Source: Hathewaya massiliensis
GTDB lineage: Bacteria; Bacillota; Clostridia; Clostridiales; Clostridiaceae
DNA: 64,000 nt
Direction: 5' to 3'
NCBI RefSeq assembly: GCF_902143515.1
Contig: NZ_CABFVD010000001.1
Location: forward strand, 744,001-808,000
The notes below the pieces were generated by a model, which saw only the letters and a list, made by a program, of their open reading frames with translations, ran no database searches and was not told the DNA's origin. This document shows positions 35,176 to 45,364 of the stretch, in pieces. The translations under genes were made by a program, and so were the position numbers. Positions within the stretch are counted from its first letter, which is position 1. The number at the start of each line of letters is the position of its first letter.

Positions 35176-35203
35176 AATGGATGCTTATAATTAAGCACCC
35201 ATT
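35176..35203 (-). other. Intercistronic hairpin between lysS and glyS
   Basis: On the minus strand AATGGGTGCTTA pairs with TAAGCATCCATT through one G-U pair; the plus strand would have an A-C mismatch, so the fold fits minus-strand RNA. No T run follows. It could be a stability or processing element, or a weak attenuator. Confidence 0.5.
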
Positions 35204-35216
35204 CAAGTTACCTTTA

Positions 35217-36755
35217 TTAGTTGTTTGATGGTTTCATTGTTGGGAATAAAATTACATCTCTTATTGAATAAGAATCTGTTAAGAACATGATTAATCTATC
35301 TATTCCTATTCCTAATCCACCTGTTGGAGGCATACCAATTTCTAAAGCATACATGAAGTCTTCATCTATAACGTAAGCCTCGTCATCTCCTAATTCTCTT
35401 TCTTTAAGCTGTTGCATAAATCTTTCTCTTTGTACTATTGGATCATTTAACTCAGAGTATGAGTTACAAATTTCTCTACCAAATACAAAGCCTTCAAATC
35501 TTTCTGTAAGAGCCTCATTTCCTCTCTTTTTCTTAGTTAGAGGAGAGATTTCCACTGGATAATCATAAATAAATGTAGGTTGAATCATTTTTTCCTCTGC
35601 ATATTCTTCATATAATCCATTTAACACATCGGCTTTTGTACAATCTTTTAAATCCTTCTTAAATTCTAAATGTTTTTCCTTAGCTATTTCTCTAGCTTCT
35701 TCATCTGAGTTAACCTTATTAAAATCTACACCTGCATATTCTTTAACAGCATCCACCATAGTAATTCTTCTCCAAGGCGGCTTAAAGTCTATTTCAGTAC
35801 CTTGGTATATTACTTTAGTAGTTCCTAAAACTTTTTCACAAACATGTGCTACCATGTTTTCAGTGATTTCCATCATATCGTTATAATCAGCATAAGCTTG
35901 ATATAATTCAATCATAGTAAACTCTGGGTTATGTCTTACATCTATACCTTCATTTCTGAAGTTCTTACCCATATCATAAACTTTTTCAAAGCCTGCTACT
36001 ATTAATCTCTTTAAGTATAGTTCTGTTGCAATTCTAAGATACATATCAATATCTAAAGCATTGTGATGAGTTATAAATGGTCTTGCTGCTGCACCACCTG
36101 CAATTGGAGAAAGAATCGGAGTTTCAACTTCCATAAATCCATTGTTATCTAAGTATTCTCTAATAGCTCTTATTATAGCTGTTCTCTTTACAAAAGTTTC
36201 TCTCACTTCTTCATTCATTATTATGTCTACTTCTCTATGTCTATATCTTAAATCTGGATCTTTTAACCCATGCCATTTTTCTGGTAAAGGTCTTATAGAC
36301 TTACAAGTTAATTGGAAGTCCTTTATATGAACAGAAACTTCCCCTGTTTTTGTCTTAAATACAAATCCCTTAACGGAGATTATGTCTCCTATATTAAATG
36401 ACTTAAACTCTTTTAGTTTATCTTCTCCAACGTCATCTAATTTAATGTATATTTGAATTTTTCCGTATTTATCATGGATATGAGAAAACCCAGCTTTTCC
36501 ATGAACTCTTTTAGACATAAGTCTACCTGCTACGGTAACTTCTTTTTCTTGTAATTCTTCAAAGTGTTCTTTTATTTCTCTTGAATTATGAGTAACCTCT
36601 ACTTTATATACATCAAAAGGGTCTTTTCCTTCCTTTTGAAGTTCTCTTAGTTTTTCTACTCTTTGAGCCATCTGCTCATTATATTCTTGCTCTTCTTTGT
36701 TTTGAAGCTTTAATTCCTTAAGCTCCTCTTTAGTTAATTGCCTTTCATCTGACAT
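35217..36755 (-). CDS. lysS: Lysyl-tRNA synthetase, class II
   Basis: 512 residues. An N-terminal coiled region rich in Glu/Lys/Gln is followed by an OB-fold anticodon-binding domain (about 70-165) and the class II catalytic core, with motif 2 ([18 protein letters not shown]) and motif 3 ([14 protein letters not shown] near 485). The enzyme charges tRNA-Lys. The ATG follows AGGAGGAG. The gene is 11 bp after greA and probably co-transcribed with it. Confidence 0.97.
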   Translation of the reverse strand: MSDERQLTKEELKELKLQNKEEQEYNEQMAQRVEKLRELQKEGKDPFDVYKVEVTHNSREIKEHFEELQEKEVTVAGRLMSKRVHGKAGFSHIHDKYGKIQIYIKLDDVGEDKLKEFKSFNIGDIISVKGFVFKTKTGEVSVHIKDFQLTCKSIRPLPEKWHGLKDPDLRYRHREVDIIMNEEVRETFVKRTAIIRAIREYLDNNGFMEVETPILSPIAGGAAARPFITHHNALDIDMYLRIATELYLKRLIVAGFEKVYDMGKNFRNEGIDVRHNPEFTMIELYQAYADYNDMMEITENMVAHVCEKVLGTTKVIYQGTEIDFKPPWRRITMVDAVKEYAGVDFNKVNSDEEAREIAKEKHLEFKKDLKDCTKADVLNGLYEEYAEEKMIQPTFIYDYPVEISPLTKKKRGNEALTERFEGFVFGREICNSYSELNDPIVQRERFMQQLKERELGDDEAYVIDEDFMYALEIGMPPTGGLGIGIDRLIMFLTDSYSIRDVILFPTMKPSNN

Positions 36756-36766
36756 TGAAACTCCTC

Positions 36767-37249
36767 CTATCCTCTTTTTACTTCTAATATTTCATATTTG
36801 CTTACACCATCTGGAATAGGTACCTCTACTACATCTCCAACTTTTCTATTAATCAAGGCATTTCCCACTGGTGATTCATTGGAAATCTTGTTTTCAATTG
36901 GATCTGCTTCAGCTGAACCTACGATTTTAAAATCAACTTCTTCATCGAATTCAAAGTCTTTAACCCTAACAATACATCCTAAAGTAACAGTATCTTCTTT
37001 CATATCACTTTCATCAATAACTTCTGCATTTCTTAACATAGTTTCTAATTGAGCTATTCTACCTTCAACGAAAGCCTGCTCATTCTTAGCTTCATCATAT
37101 TCTGCATTCTCGCTTAAATCCCCAAAAGAAAGAGCAACTTTTATCTTTTCAGTTATTTCTCTTCTTTTTACAGTCTTTAAAAATTCTAATTCATCCTCTA
37201 ATTTTGTTATCCCTTCAGGTGTCATCATATATTTTTTTGCTTCATTCAT
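36767..37249 (-). CDS. greA: Transcription elongation factor GreA
   Basis: 160 residues. Rescues backtracked RNA polymerase by stimulating transcript cleavage. N-terminal coiled coil (about 10-80, with the acidic tip around [12 protein letters not shown]) and C-terminal FKBP-like domain ending [17 protein letters not shown]. The start is the ATG at 37247-37249, 9 nt after AAAGGAG; this gives the family's usual length, whereas an upstream in-frame ATG would add 13 residues without a binding site. Directly upstream of lysS. Confidence 0.95.
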   Translation of the reverse strand: MNEAKKYMMTPEGITKLEDELEFLKTVKRREITEKIKVALSFGDLSENAEYDEAKNEQAFVEGRIAQLETMLRNAEVIDESDMKEDTVTLGCIVRVKDFEFDEEVDFKIVGSAEADPIENKISNESPVGNALINRKVGDVVEVPIPDGVSKYEILEVKRG

Positions 37250-37382
37250 GACTTTCGCTCCTTTATGAACAAATTGTTTTAATTTCATTATTTTAACATT
37301 TATTCTATAATATATATTTCCTTAATCATTTAAATAATTATAAAACAGTGCATAATTAAAGTCAATATATCAATATCCCTCT

Positions 37383-38348
37383 TTACAATGTATATGCATA
37401 TTGTTCTAAGATTTCTATAACTTTTTCTGGTAATTCTTCTGTATTAATATTGTTTTTAATCTCAGCACAATTCTTAATACCCTTTATATACCATGAAATA
37501 TGTTTTCTCATTTCCCTTACTGCTTTATATTCACATTCATATTGCAATGCTAGCTTGTAATGCTTAATACACATTTCAACCTTTTCTTTATCTGAAACTT
37601 CTATTGATTCCTTACCTTCTATTGCTGATTTTATTTCCCTAAATATCCAAGGATTTCCCATTGCCCCCCTAGCTACCATTATACCATCTGTTCCTGTTTC
37701 TTTCTTTAATTTTAAAGCATCTTTTCCTGAAAAGACATCACCATTTCCTAAGACAGGTATAGATACAGCTTCCTTCACCCTTCTTATAATATCATAATCT
37801 GCCTTACCTTCATACATTTGACTTCTAGTTCTCCCATGAACTGTAATAGCATCTACCCCTGATTGTTCTAAAACCTTAGCAAATTCCACTGCATTTACAT
37901 TCTGATCATCAAAGCCTTTCCTAAACTTAACTGTTATAGGCTTATTTGTTACCTTCTTAAGGGCTTTTACAATTTCGCCAGCTAATTTAGGATTATTCAT
38001 AAGAGCTGAGCCTTCCCCATTCTTTACTATTTTAGGCACAGGACATCCCATGTTTATATCTATTAAGCAAAAGTCATTATTTATATTTAAATAATCTTCA
38101 CAAACTTTAGCCATTATTTCAGGGTCATTCCCAAATATTTGTATGGCAGTTTGTTTATTTTTAGAGGATACTTTCATTAAAGCTTCTGTATTTTCACTTC
38201 CGTAGTATAGTCCCTTTGCACTAACCATTTCTGTGTAAGTTAAATCGCAACCTAATTCTCCACAAACTTCTCTGTAAGCTACATCAGTAACTCCTGCCAT
38301 TGGAGCTAAAAATACCGGATTTTTAAATTCTAGGTTCCCTATTCTCAT
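37383..38348 (-). CDS. dusB: tRNA-dihydrouridine synthase
   Basis: 321 residues. FMN-dependent enzyme reducing uridines in the tRNA D-loop. TIM barrel from the N-terminal FLAPMAGVTD, with the catalytic cysteine in NMGCPVPKIVKNGEGSAL near residue 100, FMN-phosphate loop (GNGDV and GIMVARGAMGNPW near 215-232), and a helical C-terminus. It lies 8 bp after coaX, so the two are an operon. Same neighbourhood as B. subtilis dusB (yacF) upstream of lysS. Confidence 0.94.
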   Translation of the reverse strand: MRIGNLEFKNPVFLAPMAGVTDVAYREVCGELGCDLTYTEMVSAKGLYYGSENTEALMKVSSKNKQTAIQIFGNDPEIMAKVCEDYLNINNDFCLIDINMGCPVPKIVKNGEGSALMNNPKLAGEIVKALKKVTNKPITVKFRKGFDDQNVNAVEFAKVLEQSGVDAITVHGRTRSQMYEGKADYDIIRRVKEAVSIPVLGNGDVFSGKDALKLKKETGTDGIMVARGAMGNPWIFREIKSAIEGKESIEVSDKEKVEMCIKHYKLALQYECEYKAVREMRKHISWYIKGIKNCAEIKNNINTEELPEKVIEILEQYAYTL

Positions 38349-38356
38349 AAAACAAC

Positions 38357-39136
38357 CTACTCCTTATTTTTTTCGTATATTATTCTCAATCCCTCTAAAG
38401 TTAGAAATGGTTCTACTTTATCTATGGTACTAGACTCTTTTGAAATGGATGTGGCAAGGCCTCCCGTTGCAATAATTAAAGGATTGGTTTCTCCAATTAG
38501 GGCCATCTCTTCTTTCATTTTATTTACTATAAAATCAACTTGACCTACATAACCATAGAATATTCCAGCTTGCATGCTTGAAACTGTATCTTTACATATC
38601 ATAGTTTTAGGTTTCTCAAGCTTTACTTCTGGAAGTTTTGCTGCCCTCTCTATTAAAGCTTGAGTAGATATTTTAATTCCTGGGCAAATAGCTCCCCCTA
38701 AATAATTACCTTCCTCTGTAATGGCACAAAAGGTGGTTGCTGTTCCGAAATCTATTATAATAGCTGGCTCCTTATGAACCTCATGGACTGCTACTGCATT
38801 TACTATCCTATCTGCACCTACTTCTTTAGGATTATCATACTTTATATTTATTCCAGTCTTTACCCCCGGTCCAACTGTTACAGGTTTTATGTTAAAATAT
38901 TTTTTTATCATATGTTCAAGTGAGTACATAATATTAGGTACCACAGAAGAGATTATTATTCCTTCTATTGTTTCAATATCTATTTTATCATTTTTAAATA
39001 ATTGCATTACTTGTATTCCATATTCATCGGAAGTCCTATGTACATCTGTAGATATTCTCCAAAATGAAAGTAATTTCTTGTTATCATAAACGCCTAAAAC
39101 TATATTTGTATTTCCAACATCCATCACTAAAACCAT
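38357..39136 (-). CDS. coaX: Type III pantothenate kinase
   Basis: 259 residues. First step of coenzyme A synthesis. ASKHA fold: N-terminal phosphate loop [12 protein letters not shown] (6-17), substrate motifs GADRIVNA near 103 and DFGTATTF near 127, and a C-terminal ATGG loop. Length matches the family. It is in an operon with dusB, downstream of fhs but separated from it by a terminator. Confidence 0.95.
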   Translation of the reverse strand: MVLVMDVGNTNIVLGVYDNKKLLSFWRISTDVHRTSDEYGIQVMQLFKNDKIDIETIEGIIISSVVPNIMYSLEHMIKKYFNIKPVTVGPGVKTGINIKYDNPKEVGADRIVNAVAVHEVHKEPAIIIDFGTATTFCAITEEGNYLGGAICPGIKISTQALIERAAKLPEVKLEKPKTMICKDTVSSMQAGIFYGYVGQVDFIVNKMKEEMALIGETNPLIIATGGLATSISKESSTIDKVEPFLTLEGLRIIYEKNKE

Positions 39137-39160
39137 GTCCTATACACCACCTCATGTGAT

Positions 39161-39194
39161 AATAATAAAAGCAGCTTTTAGCTGCTTTTATTAT
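39161..39194 (-). terminator. Terminator of fhs
   Basis: AATAAAAGCAGCT pairs with AGCTGCTTTTATT around a 2-4 nt loop, followed on the minus strand by ATTATC; the T stretch is part of the stem. Confidence 0.75.
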
Positions 39195-39302
39195 ACTGTC
39201 ATATAATCAATAATTTAATTGTAACAACTCAAACTCATTTGTCAAGTAAATACTACCTGTATTTTAGTGTTGCATATAATTTTAGTAGAAATATTTGATA
39301 CA

Positions 39303-40970
39303 TTAGAATAATCCTACTATTGAACCATCTTCTAACATATCCATATTATTAGCAGCTGGAACCTTTGGTAGTCCTGGCATAACCATTATACTTCCTGTTA
39401 AAACAACTATAAATCCCGCACCATTTGATATTCTAACTTCTCTTACAGTAATATTAAATCCTGTAGGTCTTCCTTTTAAGCTTGGATTATCGGAAAGTGA
39501 ATTTTGGGTCTTAGCCATGCAAATTGGTAACTTATCTAAGCCTAAGGACTCAATTTCTTTTATATTATTTAGTGCAGTTTTATCAAATTCTACACCATCT
39601 GCTCCATAAATTTCTTTTGCTATAGTTGTTATCTTATCTTTAATACTTAATTCCACATCATATAGTGGCTTAAAGTCACTATGTTCTTTTTCTATAACAT
39701 CTACAACCTCTTTAGCAAGTTCTATTCCACCTTCTCCACCCTTAGCCCAAACATCAGATAGAGCAACTCTAGCACCTGCTTTTTCGCAATATTCTCTGAC
39801 AAGTTTTAATTCTGATTCTGTATCACTTACAAATCTATTAATAGCAACTACCGCTGGTATGTTAAACTTTTTAACATTTTCAATGTGCTTTTCTAAGTTC
39901 GCCATACCTTTTTCTAGTGCTTCTAAATTTTCATTATTTAACTCTTCCTTCTTAACTCCACCATGATGTTTTAAAGCTCTAACCGTAGCTACTATAACAA
40001 CACATTTTGGTTTTAATCCACCATATCTACATTTTATATCAAAGAACTTCTCTGCCCCTAAATCTGCTCCAAATCCTGCTTCTGTAATAGCATAGTCAGA
40101 TAACTTTATTCCCATGTTAGTAGCTATTAAGCTATTGCATCCATGAGCTATATTAGCAAATGGTCCACCGTGAATTATAGCAGGTGTGTTTTCAAGCGTT
40201 TGAACTAAGTTAGGCTTTATAGCATCCTTCATAAGCAATGCCATGGCACCATTTACCCCTAAATCCTTACAATATATCGGTTCTCCATCTAAATTATAAG
40301 CTACTAGTATTCTGCCCATTCTCTCTTTTAAATCCATTAAATCTTTAGATAAGCATAAAATTGCCATTATTTCAGATGCAACTGTAATCATAAATCCATC
40401 TTCTCTTAAGAAACCATTTGGTTTTCCACCTAAGCCAACAACAATATGTCTTAAAGCCCTATCGTTCATGTCCATAACTCTTTTAAATTTAATTCTTCTG
40501 CTATCTATTTTAAGAGGATTTCCTTGATGGATATGATTATCTATAGCTGCACATAACAAATTATTTGTAGCAGTTATTGCATGCATATCACCAGTAAAAT
40601 GAAGATTTATATCTTCCATAGGAACAACTTGGGCATATCCTCCTCCTGCTGCTCCTCCCTTAACACCAAATACTGGTCCTAATGAAGGCTCTCTTAAAAC
40701 AGCAATAGAATCTTTATCTAATTTATTTAAAGCTTGGCTTAATCCTATAGTAACTGTAGATTTTCCTTCTCCTGCTGGTGTCGGGTTAATAGCGGTAACT
40801 AAAACTAAGTTCCCTTCTTTATCTGTTTTCCTATCTAATACATCTAAATTAATTTTACATTTGTATTTTCCGTAAAGTTCTATGTCATCTTCTGTTAAAC
40901 CTAATTTCTCTGATATCTTTGTAATCTGTTCCATTTTTGATTCTTGAGCTATTTGAATATCAGTTTTCAC
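39303..40970 (-). CDS. fhs: Formate--tetrahydrofolate ligase
   Basis: 555 residues. Makes 10-formyl-THF from formate, THF and ATP, feeding purine synthesis and the one-carbon branch. P-loop [10 protein letters not shown] near 66-75 and the glycine-rich [14 protein letters not shown] follow the family. The start is the GTG at 40968-40970 (KTDIQIAQ next), 8 nt after GGGGG; this gives the standard ~556 residues. The frame continues 20 codons upstream without a binding site. Confidence 0.96.
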   Translation of the reverse strand: MKTDIQIAQESKMEQITKISEKLGLTEDDIELYGKYKCKINLDVLDRKTDKEGNLVLVTAINPTPAGEGKSTVTIGLSQALNKLDKDSIAVLREPSLGPVFGVKGGAAGGGYAQVVPMEDINLHFTGDMHAITATNNLLCAAIDNHIHQGNPLKIDSRRIKFKRVMDMNDRALRHIVVGLGGKPNGFLREDGFMITVASEIMAILCLSKDLMDLKERMGRILVAYNLDGEPIYCKDLGVNGAMALLMKDAIKPNLVQTLENTPAIIHGGPFANIAHGCNSLIATNMGIKLSDYAITEAGFGADLGAEKFFDIKCRYGGLKPKCVVIVATVRALKHHGGVKKEELNNENLEALEKGMANLEKHIENVKKFNIPAVVAINRFVSDTESELKLVREYCEKAGARVALSDVWAKGGEGGIELAKEVVDVIEKEHSDFKPLYDVELSIKDKITTIAKEIYGADGVEFDKTALNNIKEIESLGLDKLPICMAKTQNSLSDNPSLKGRPTGFNITVREVRISNGAGFIVVLTGSIMVMPGLPKVPAANNMDMLEDGSIVGLF

Positions 40971-41081
40971 AAAATCAACCCCCTTATATACTTTAGCATT
41001 AAATAACAGTTTAATAGTTATTTCCTGCAAATAATTATCAACTATATTATATCATAATTATTCTTTAGTAAAAAGATATAT

Positions 41082-41119
41082 AAATAAAAGATAACCTTAA
41101 TATAGGTTATCTTTTATTT
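41082..41119 (-). terminator. Terminator of ftsH
   Basis: AAATAAAAGATAACC pairs perfectly with GGTTATCTTTTATTT around an 8 nt loop, 9 bp past the ftsH stop. Confidence 0.85.
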
Positions 41120-41127
41120 ATTGTATT

Positions 41128-43161
41128 TTAAATATCATCATTATGCTCTTTTAATTCTGACTCTTGTTTATTAATAACCTCTTCTTTTTTTGAATTGTTA
41201 TCTTCTTGGTTATTCCCTTTTAGTTTACTCTCTTCTAAGTTGTCTTTTTGTAACTCTTCTTTAGAATTAGTTTCCATAGAATTTTTGTCTTCTTTTAACT
41301 CCACTTCTTCACTTTTAGGTTCTTTACTCTCTTCAACTACTGGAAGTAGTTCTTCACCTCTCATAAGGATTTCGAACTCTTCTCTTGAAATTCTTTCTCT
41401 CTCTAAAAGTGCTTGAGCCACTGCATGTAATTTATCTATATTTTCTTTTAATATAGTTTCTGCCCTATTATATGCTTCAAAACTTAATCTTGAAACTTCA
41501 GAGTCAATTTTACCTGCAATTTCTTCACCGTAATTTCTTTCATGTCCTAAGTCTCTACCAAGGAAAACTTCACCATGACCATTGCCAAAGGAAAGTGGTC
41601 CTAATACATCTGACATACCATATTCTGTAACCATCTTTCTAGCAATTGAACTCATTCTATCTATATCATTTTTAGCTCCTGTACTTATATCACCAATTAT
41701 AAGTTTTTCAGCAACTCTTCCTCCAAGAAGTCCTACCATTTCATCTAATAATCTAGATTTAGATGTATAACTTCTATCTTCTTCTGGCAGATTCATTGTA
41801 TATCCACCAGCCATACCTCTTGGTATTATACTAATTTCATGAACTGGATCTGCATTTTCAAGGTTTTTCATAACTACTGCGTGACCAGCTTCATGGTATG
41901 CTGTAAGTCTTCTATCTTTTTCACTAACAACTCTACTTTTCTTTTCTGGTCCTGCAATAACTCTTGTGCTTGCTTCTTCTAGTTCTTCCATTCCTATGAG
42001 CTTTTTATCTGCCCTAACCGCAAGTAAAGCTGATTCATTCATTAAGTTCTCAAGATCCGCCCCTGTAAACCCTGGAGTTCTCTTTGCAAGAACTTTAAGG
42101 TCTATTTCTTTGCCTAAACGTTTATTTCTAGAATGTATTTTTAATATTTCTTCTCTTCCTTTAACATCTGGTGCACCTACTACTATCTGTCTATCAAATC
42201 TTCCTGGTCTTAATAATGCTGGGTCTAGAATGTCTGGTCTATTTGTAGCTGCAATCATTATAATACCTTCATTAGCAGAGAAACCATCCATTTCAACAAG
42301 TAATTGGTTTAATGTTTGTTCTCTTTCATCATGTCCTCCACCAACACCTGCTCCTCTTTGTCTTCCAACAGCATCTATTTCATCTATAAATATAATACAT
42401 GGTGCATTCTTTTTTGCCTGTTCAAATAAATCTCTAACTCTTGATGCTCCAACACCAACAAACATTTCAACGAAATCAGAACCTGAAATAGTAAAGAAAG
42501 GTACTCCAGCTTCCCCTGCTACTGCTTTTGCAAGTAAAGTTTTACCTGTACCTGGAGGTCCTACTAATAGAACTCCTTTTGGTATTCTAGCACCCATTTC
42601 AATATATCTCTTAGGTTGCTTTAAAAAGTGAACTACTTCTGCTAATTCTTGCTTTTCTTCATCAGCACCTGCTACATCTTTAAATCCTAATTTCTTTTTG
42701 TCTGGAGTTGCCATTCTAGCTTTACTCTTTCCAAAGTTCATAACTCCTCTTCCCCCGCCGCCACCTTGTGACTGCTGCATCATCATAAAGAAAAGGAATC
42801 CAATCATTAAAACAAATAATAATGTAGGTAAATATTGTACCCAAATAGGAAAACTTTGTGGCTTTACATAATTAATTTGTATGCCCTTTGCTTCACTTTT
42901 TTCAACTATTTGATCTAATAATCTTGATGACACTACAGATTCATATTTGGTTTTATCTTTTAATTCACCAGAAACTATAGCTATACTTCCATCTTGTTGT
43001 ATTTTCATGGTATTAATTTTATCTTGCTTCCAATAAGTTTGGAATTGATCCACTCTTATATTGCCACCTGTCTTATTTGTATCAAGTATTGCCATACCTG
43101 CAAACATAGCTAATATGAGCACAAGTATCCAGGCCGTTGTTGCACTAAAAAATTTCTTCAT
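41128..43161 (-). CDS. ftsH: Membrane-bound AAA metalloprotease FtsH
   Basis: 677 residues. Two membrane segments (about 8-26 and 109-129) with a ~80-residue outer loop, AAA domain with Walker A GPPGTGKT near 203, Walker [12 protein letters not shown], second region of homology, and the zinc protease site HEAGH near 418. It degrades misfolded and regulatory membrane proteins. The C-terminal ~70 residues are an unusually long, low-complexity tail of Glu, Lys, Asn and Ser. Gene order ftsH after hpt and tilS matches Bacillus. Confidence 0.97.
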   Translation of the reverse strand: MKKFFSATTAWILVLILAMFAGMAILDTNKTGGNIRVDQFQTYWKQDKINTMKIQQDGSIAIVSGELKDKTKYESVVSSRLLDQIVEKSEAKGIQINYVKPQSFPIWVQYLPTLLFVLMIGFLFFMMMQQSQGGGGGRGVMNFGKSKARMATPDKKKLGFKDVAGADEEKQELAEVVHFLKQPKRYIEMGARIPKGVLLVGPPGTGKTLLAKAVAGEAGVPFFTISGSDFVEMFVGVGASRVRDLFEQAKKNAPCIIFIDEIDAVGRQRGAGVGGGHDEREQTLNQLLVEMDGFSANEGIIMIAATNRPDILDPALLRPGRFDRQIVVGAPDVKGREEILKIHSRNKRLGKEIDLKVLAKRTPGFTGADLENLMNESALLAVRADKKLIGMEELEEASTRVIAGPEKKSRVVSEKDRRLTAYHEAGHAVVMKNLENADPVHEISIIPRGMAGGYTMNLPEEDRSYTSKSRLLDEMVGLLGGRVAEKLIIGDISTGAKNDIDRMSSIARKMVTEYGMSDVLGPLSFGNGHGEVFLGRDLGHERNYGEEIAGKIDSEVSRLSFEAYNRAETILKENIDKLHAVAQALLERERISREEFEILMRGEELLPVVEESKEPKSEEVELKEDKNSMETNSKEELQKDNLEESKLKGNNQEDNNSKKEEVINKQESELKEHNDDI

Positions 43162-43329
43162 TTAAAGGCCCCCTTCCATTCTGTTACTATAAAATTTTAT
43201 CATATGGGATTTTTATTTACAATAATAATTATTATTAATTATTTATTAATGATAATATAATTCCATTTTATATCTTACCATAACTAAAATACTATTATTG
43301 TATATGTACAAAATATTAAGCTCTTAAAT

Positions 43330-43872
43330 TTATTGCTTAGTATATACTTCCTCTTTTAATATGCCCACAAAAGGTAAATTTCTATATTTTTCTGCGTAAT
43401 CAAGACCATATCCTACAAGGAAATAATCAGGTACTTCATAGCCTAAATACTTAACATCTATCTCTACTTTTCTTCTCTCTTGTTTATTTAAAAGACATGC
43501 TACTTCCACACTTTCAGGATTTTTAGACTTTAAATACTTCAATAAATATTTAAGAGTAATACCTGAATCAATAATATCTTCAATTACTAAAACATGTTTT
43601 CCCTCTATTTCATAATCTAAATCTTTTAATATCCTTACAACTCCAGAGCTGGAACTTGAATTTCCATAACTAGACACTGCCATAAAATCCATCCTACATG
43701 GTATAGTAATCTCTTTTAAAAGATCTGACATAAAGACTACGGAACCTTTTAAAATACCAATTAAAATTAAATCTTCTCCTTCATAGTCCTTACTTATTTT
43801 TTCCCCTAATTCTTTTATTTTAATTCTTAATTCTTCCTCAGAATATAAAATTTCTTTAATATCTTCTCTCAT
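43330..43872 (-). CDS. hpt: Hypoxanthine-guanine phosphoribosyltransferase
   Basis: 180 residues. Purine salvage enzyme. PRPP-binding motif VLVIEDIIDSGITL near 94-107; flexible loop SSYGNS; full length. The binding site (AGAGGGGA) lies within the last codons of tilS, only 6 bp separating the genes, so they are coupled. The tilS-hpt-ftsH order is conserved across Firmicutes. Confidence 0.95.
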   Translation of the reverse strand: MREDIKEILYSEEELRIKIKELGEKISKDYEGEDLILIGILKGSVVFMSDLLKEITIPCRMDFMAVSSYGNSSSSSGVVRILKDLDYEIEGKHVLVIEDIIDSGITLKYLLKYLKSKNPESVEVACLLNKQERRKVEIDVKYLGYEVPDYFLVGYGLDYAEKYRNLPFVGILKEEVYTKQ

Positions 43873-43878
43873 TTGTTT

Positions 43879-45270
43879 TTATCCCCTCTCTACTTTTATT
43901 TCAAGAATTTTTTTTGTATGTTCTGTTACCTTAAAGCTCTCACTTACCCTATATCCTACAATCCAGGCTATTTCATCCTTAAAACATATTAGAGGGACTC
44001 TATCCCTTAAATCTTTATCTACTTTCATATCTATAAAAGTCTTTTTAAGAGTTTTAGTTCCTCTCATGCCCAAGGGTTTAAACTGGTCTCCATGTCTTTT
44101 GTAACGCAGCTTTATATCCCCTTCAATTTTTTCATAGTCAAAATATTTTAAGTACTTATTGCTTTTACTTATAGATATATCTTCTCTATTTAATATTTCC
44201 AAGGAAATTATAATGCCCTCATTACTTATATAATTAGACTGACCTATAATTAAATTATATTCCCTACATATATTATCTTCATTTTTTGTAAAACCTTTAG
44301 AATATGCTATATGTAAATCTCCATAGTTATTATATGCAATTATATCCTTAGGAAGCATTACTTTTTTACCAGTAGAATTACTTTGCAATTCTATAACACT
44401 ATAAATGTGATTTTTTTCAAAATTATAGGTATCTCCAGTTAAACTAGTTAAAGCTTTTCTAATTATTCTAGTTAAAATGCTATGATGTTCTTTAAAAGCC
44501 TCTTTACTTATTATAACCTTATTTTCATTAACATCACAATATCTTTCATAATACTCTTTAGAAAGTTTTTCTAAAATTTCATTGTCCATCTGCATATTAT
44601 AAGCTAACCTGTTTAAAGATCCAATAATATCTTCATTAAAGTTCTTTTCTATATAAGGTATAAGCTCTAGTCTAACTTTATTTCTAGTATATATATTTTG
44701 TAAATTTGTCTTATCTATTCTAGGATTTAATTTCTCCTCTTCACAATATGATTCAATCTCTGATCTTGTTATATTAATTATTGGCCTTATATATAGATTC
44801 TCTCTTATAGCTCTTATACCGCATAACCCTTGAAGACCAGTTCCTCTCATTATTCTCATTAATAAGGTTTCTGCCTGATCATTGGCATTATGAGCTAAGG
44901 CAATCTTTTGAATATTTTGTTCAGTTTTAATTTTATTAAAAAACTCATACCTTAGGTTTCTTCCTGCAACCTCACAGGAAACTCCATGCTTTTTTTCATA
45001 AGCCCTAACATCAACTTTAGTATTAAACAATGTTATACCCATGTTATTACAAAGTTCAATTACATATTGTTCATCCTTGTCAGAGTCTTCTCCTCTTAAA
45101 CAATGATTAACATGAGCTGCACATATTTCTATGTCTAGCTCATGTTTTAATCTATTCAAAGAATGTATCAAAGATACAGAATCAGGACCTCCTGATAGAG
45201 CTACTAAAACTTTGTCACCTTTATTAATCATATTGTAATTTTTTATATTTTCCAGTACTTTCTCTATCAA
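43879..45270 (-). CDS. tilS: tRNA(Ile)-lysidine synthase
   Basis: 463 residues. Converts the wobble C of CAU-anticodon tRNA-Ile to lysidine so that AUA is read as Ile. PP-loop ATPase motif ALSGGPDSVSL at 24-34, TilS central region, and C-terminal substrate-binding domain (GDQFKPLGMRGTKTLKKTF). The start is a TTG at 45268-45270, the only codon properly spaced from AGGAG; rare but well supported. The likely substrate tRNA is encoded at 25209-25285. Confidence 0.93.
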   Translation of the reverse strand: MIEKVLENIKNYNMINKGDKVLVALSGGPDSVSLIHSLNRLKHELDIEICAAHVNHCLRGEDSDKDEQYVIELCNNMGITLFNTKVDVRAYEKKHGVSCEVAGRNLRYEFFNKIKTEQNIQKIALAHNANDQAETLLMRIMRGTGLQGLCGIRAIRENLYIRPIINITRSEIESYCEEEKLNPRIDKTNLQNIYTRNKVRLELIPYIEKNFNEDIIGSLNRLAYNMQMDNEILEKLSKEYYERYCDVNENKVIISKEAFKEHHSILTRIIRKALTSLTGDTYNFEKNHIYSVIELQSNSTGKKVMLPKDIIAYNNYGDLHIAYSKGFTKNEDNICREYNLIIGQSNYISNEGIIISLEILNREDISISKSNKYLKYFDYEKIEGDIKLRYKRHGDQFKPLGMRGTKTLKKTFIDMKVDKDLRDRVPLICFKDEIAWIVGYRVSESFKVTEHTKKILEIKVERG

Positions 45271-45364
45271 GTTACCAACTCCTAGTTTAAGGTTTTATTT
45301 TCCTAAGTTAACAATACATAATTATAACATAATAATGCGTTCTTAAAAATGATTTTACAGAATT

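Noticed and set aside
35109-35216. T-box or other riboswitch ahead of glyS, and likewise ahead of lysS
   Set aside because: The gaps are only 108 and 133 bp or less, and no T-box sequence or antiterminator is present; only a plain hairpin is seen.
41966-42631. 221-codon plus-strand frame opposite ftsH
   Set aside because: Antisense shadow of the conserved AAA domain.
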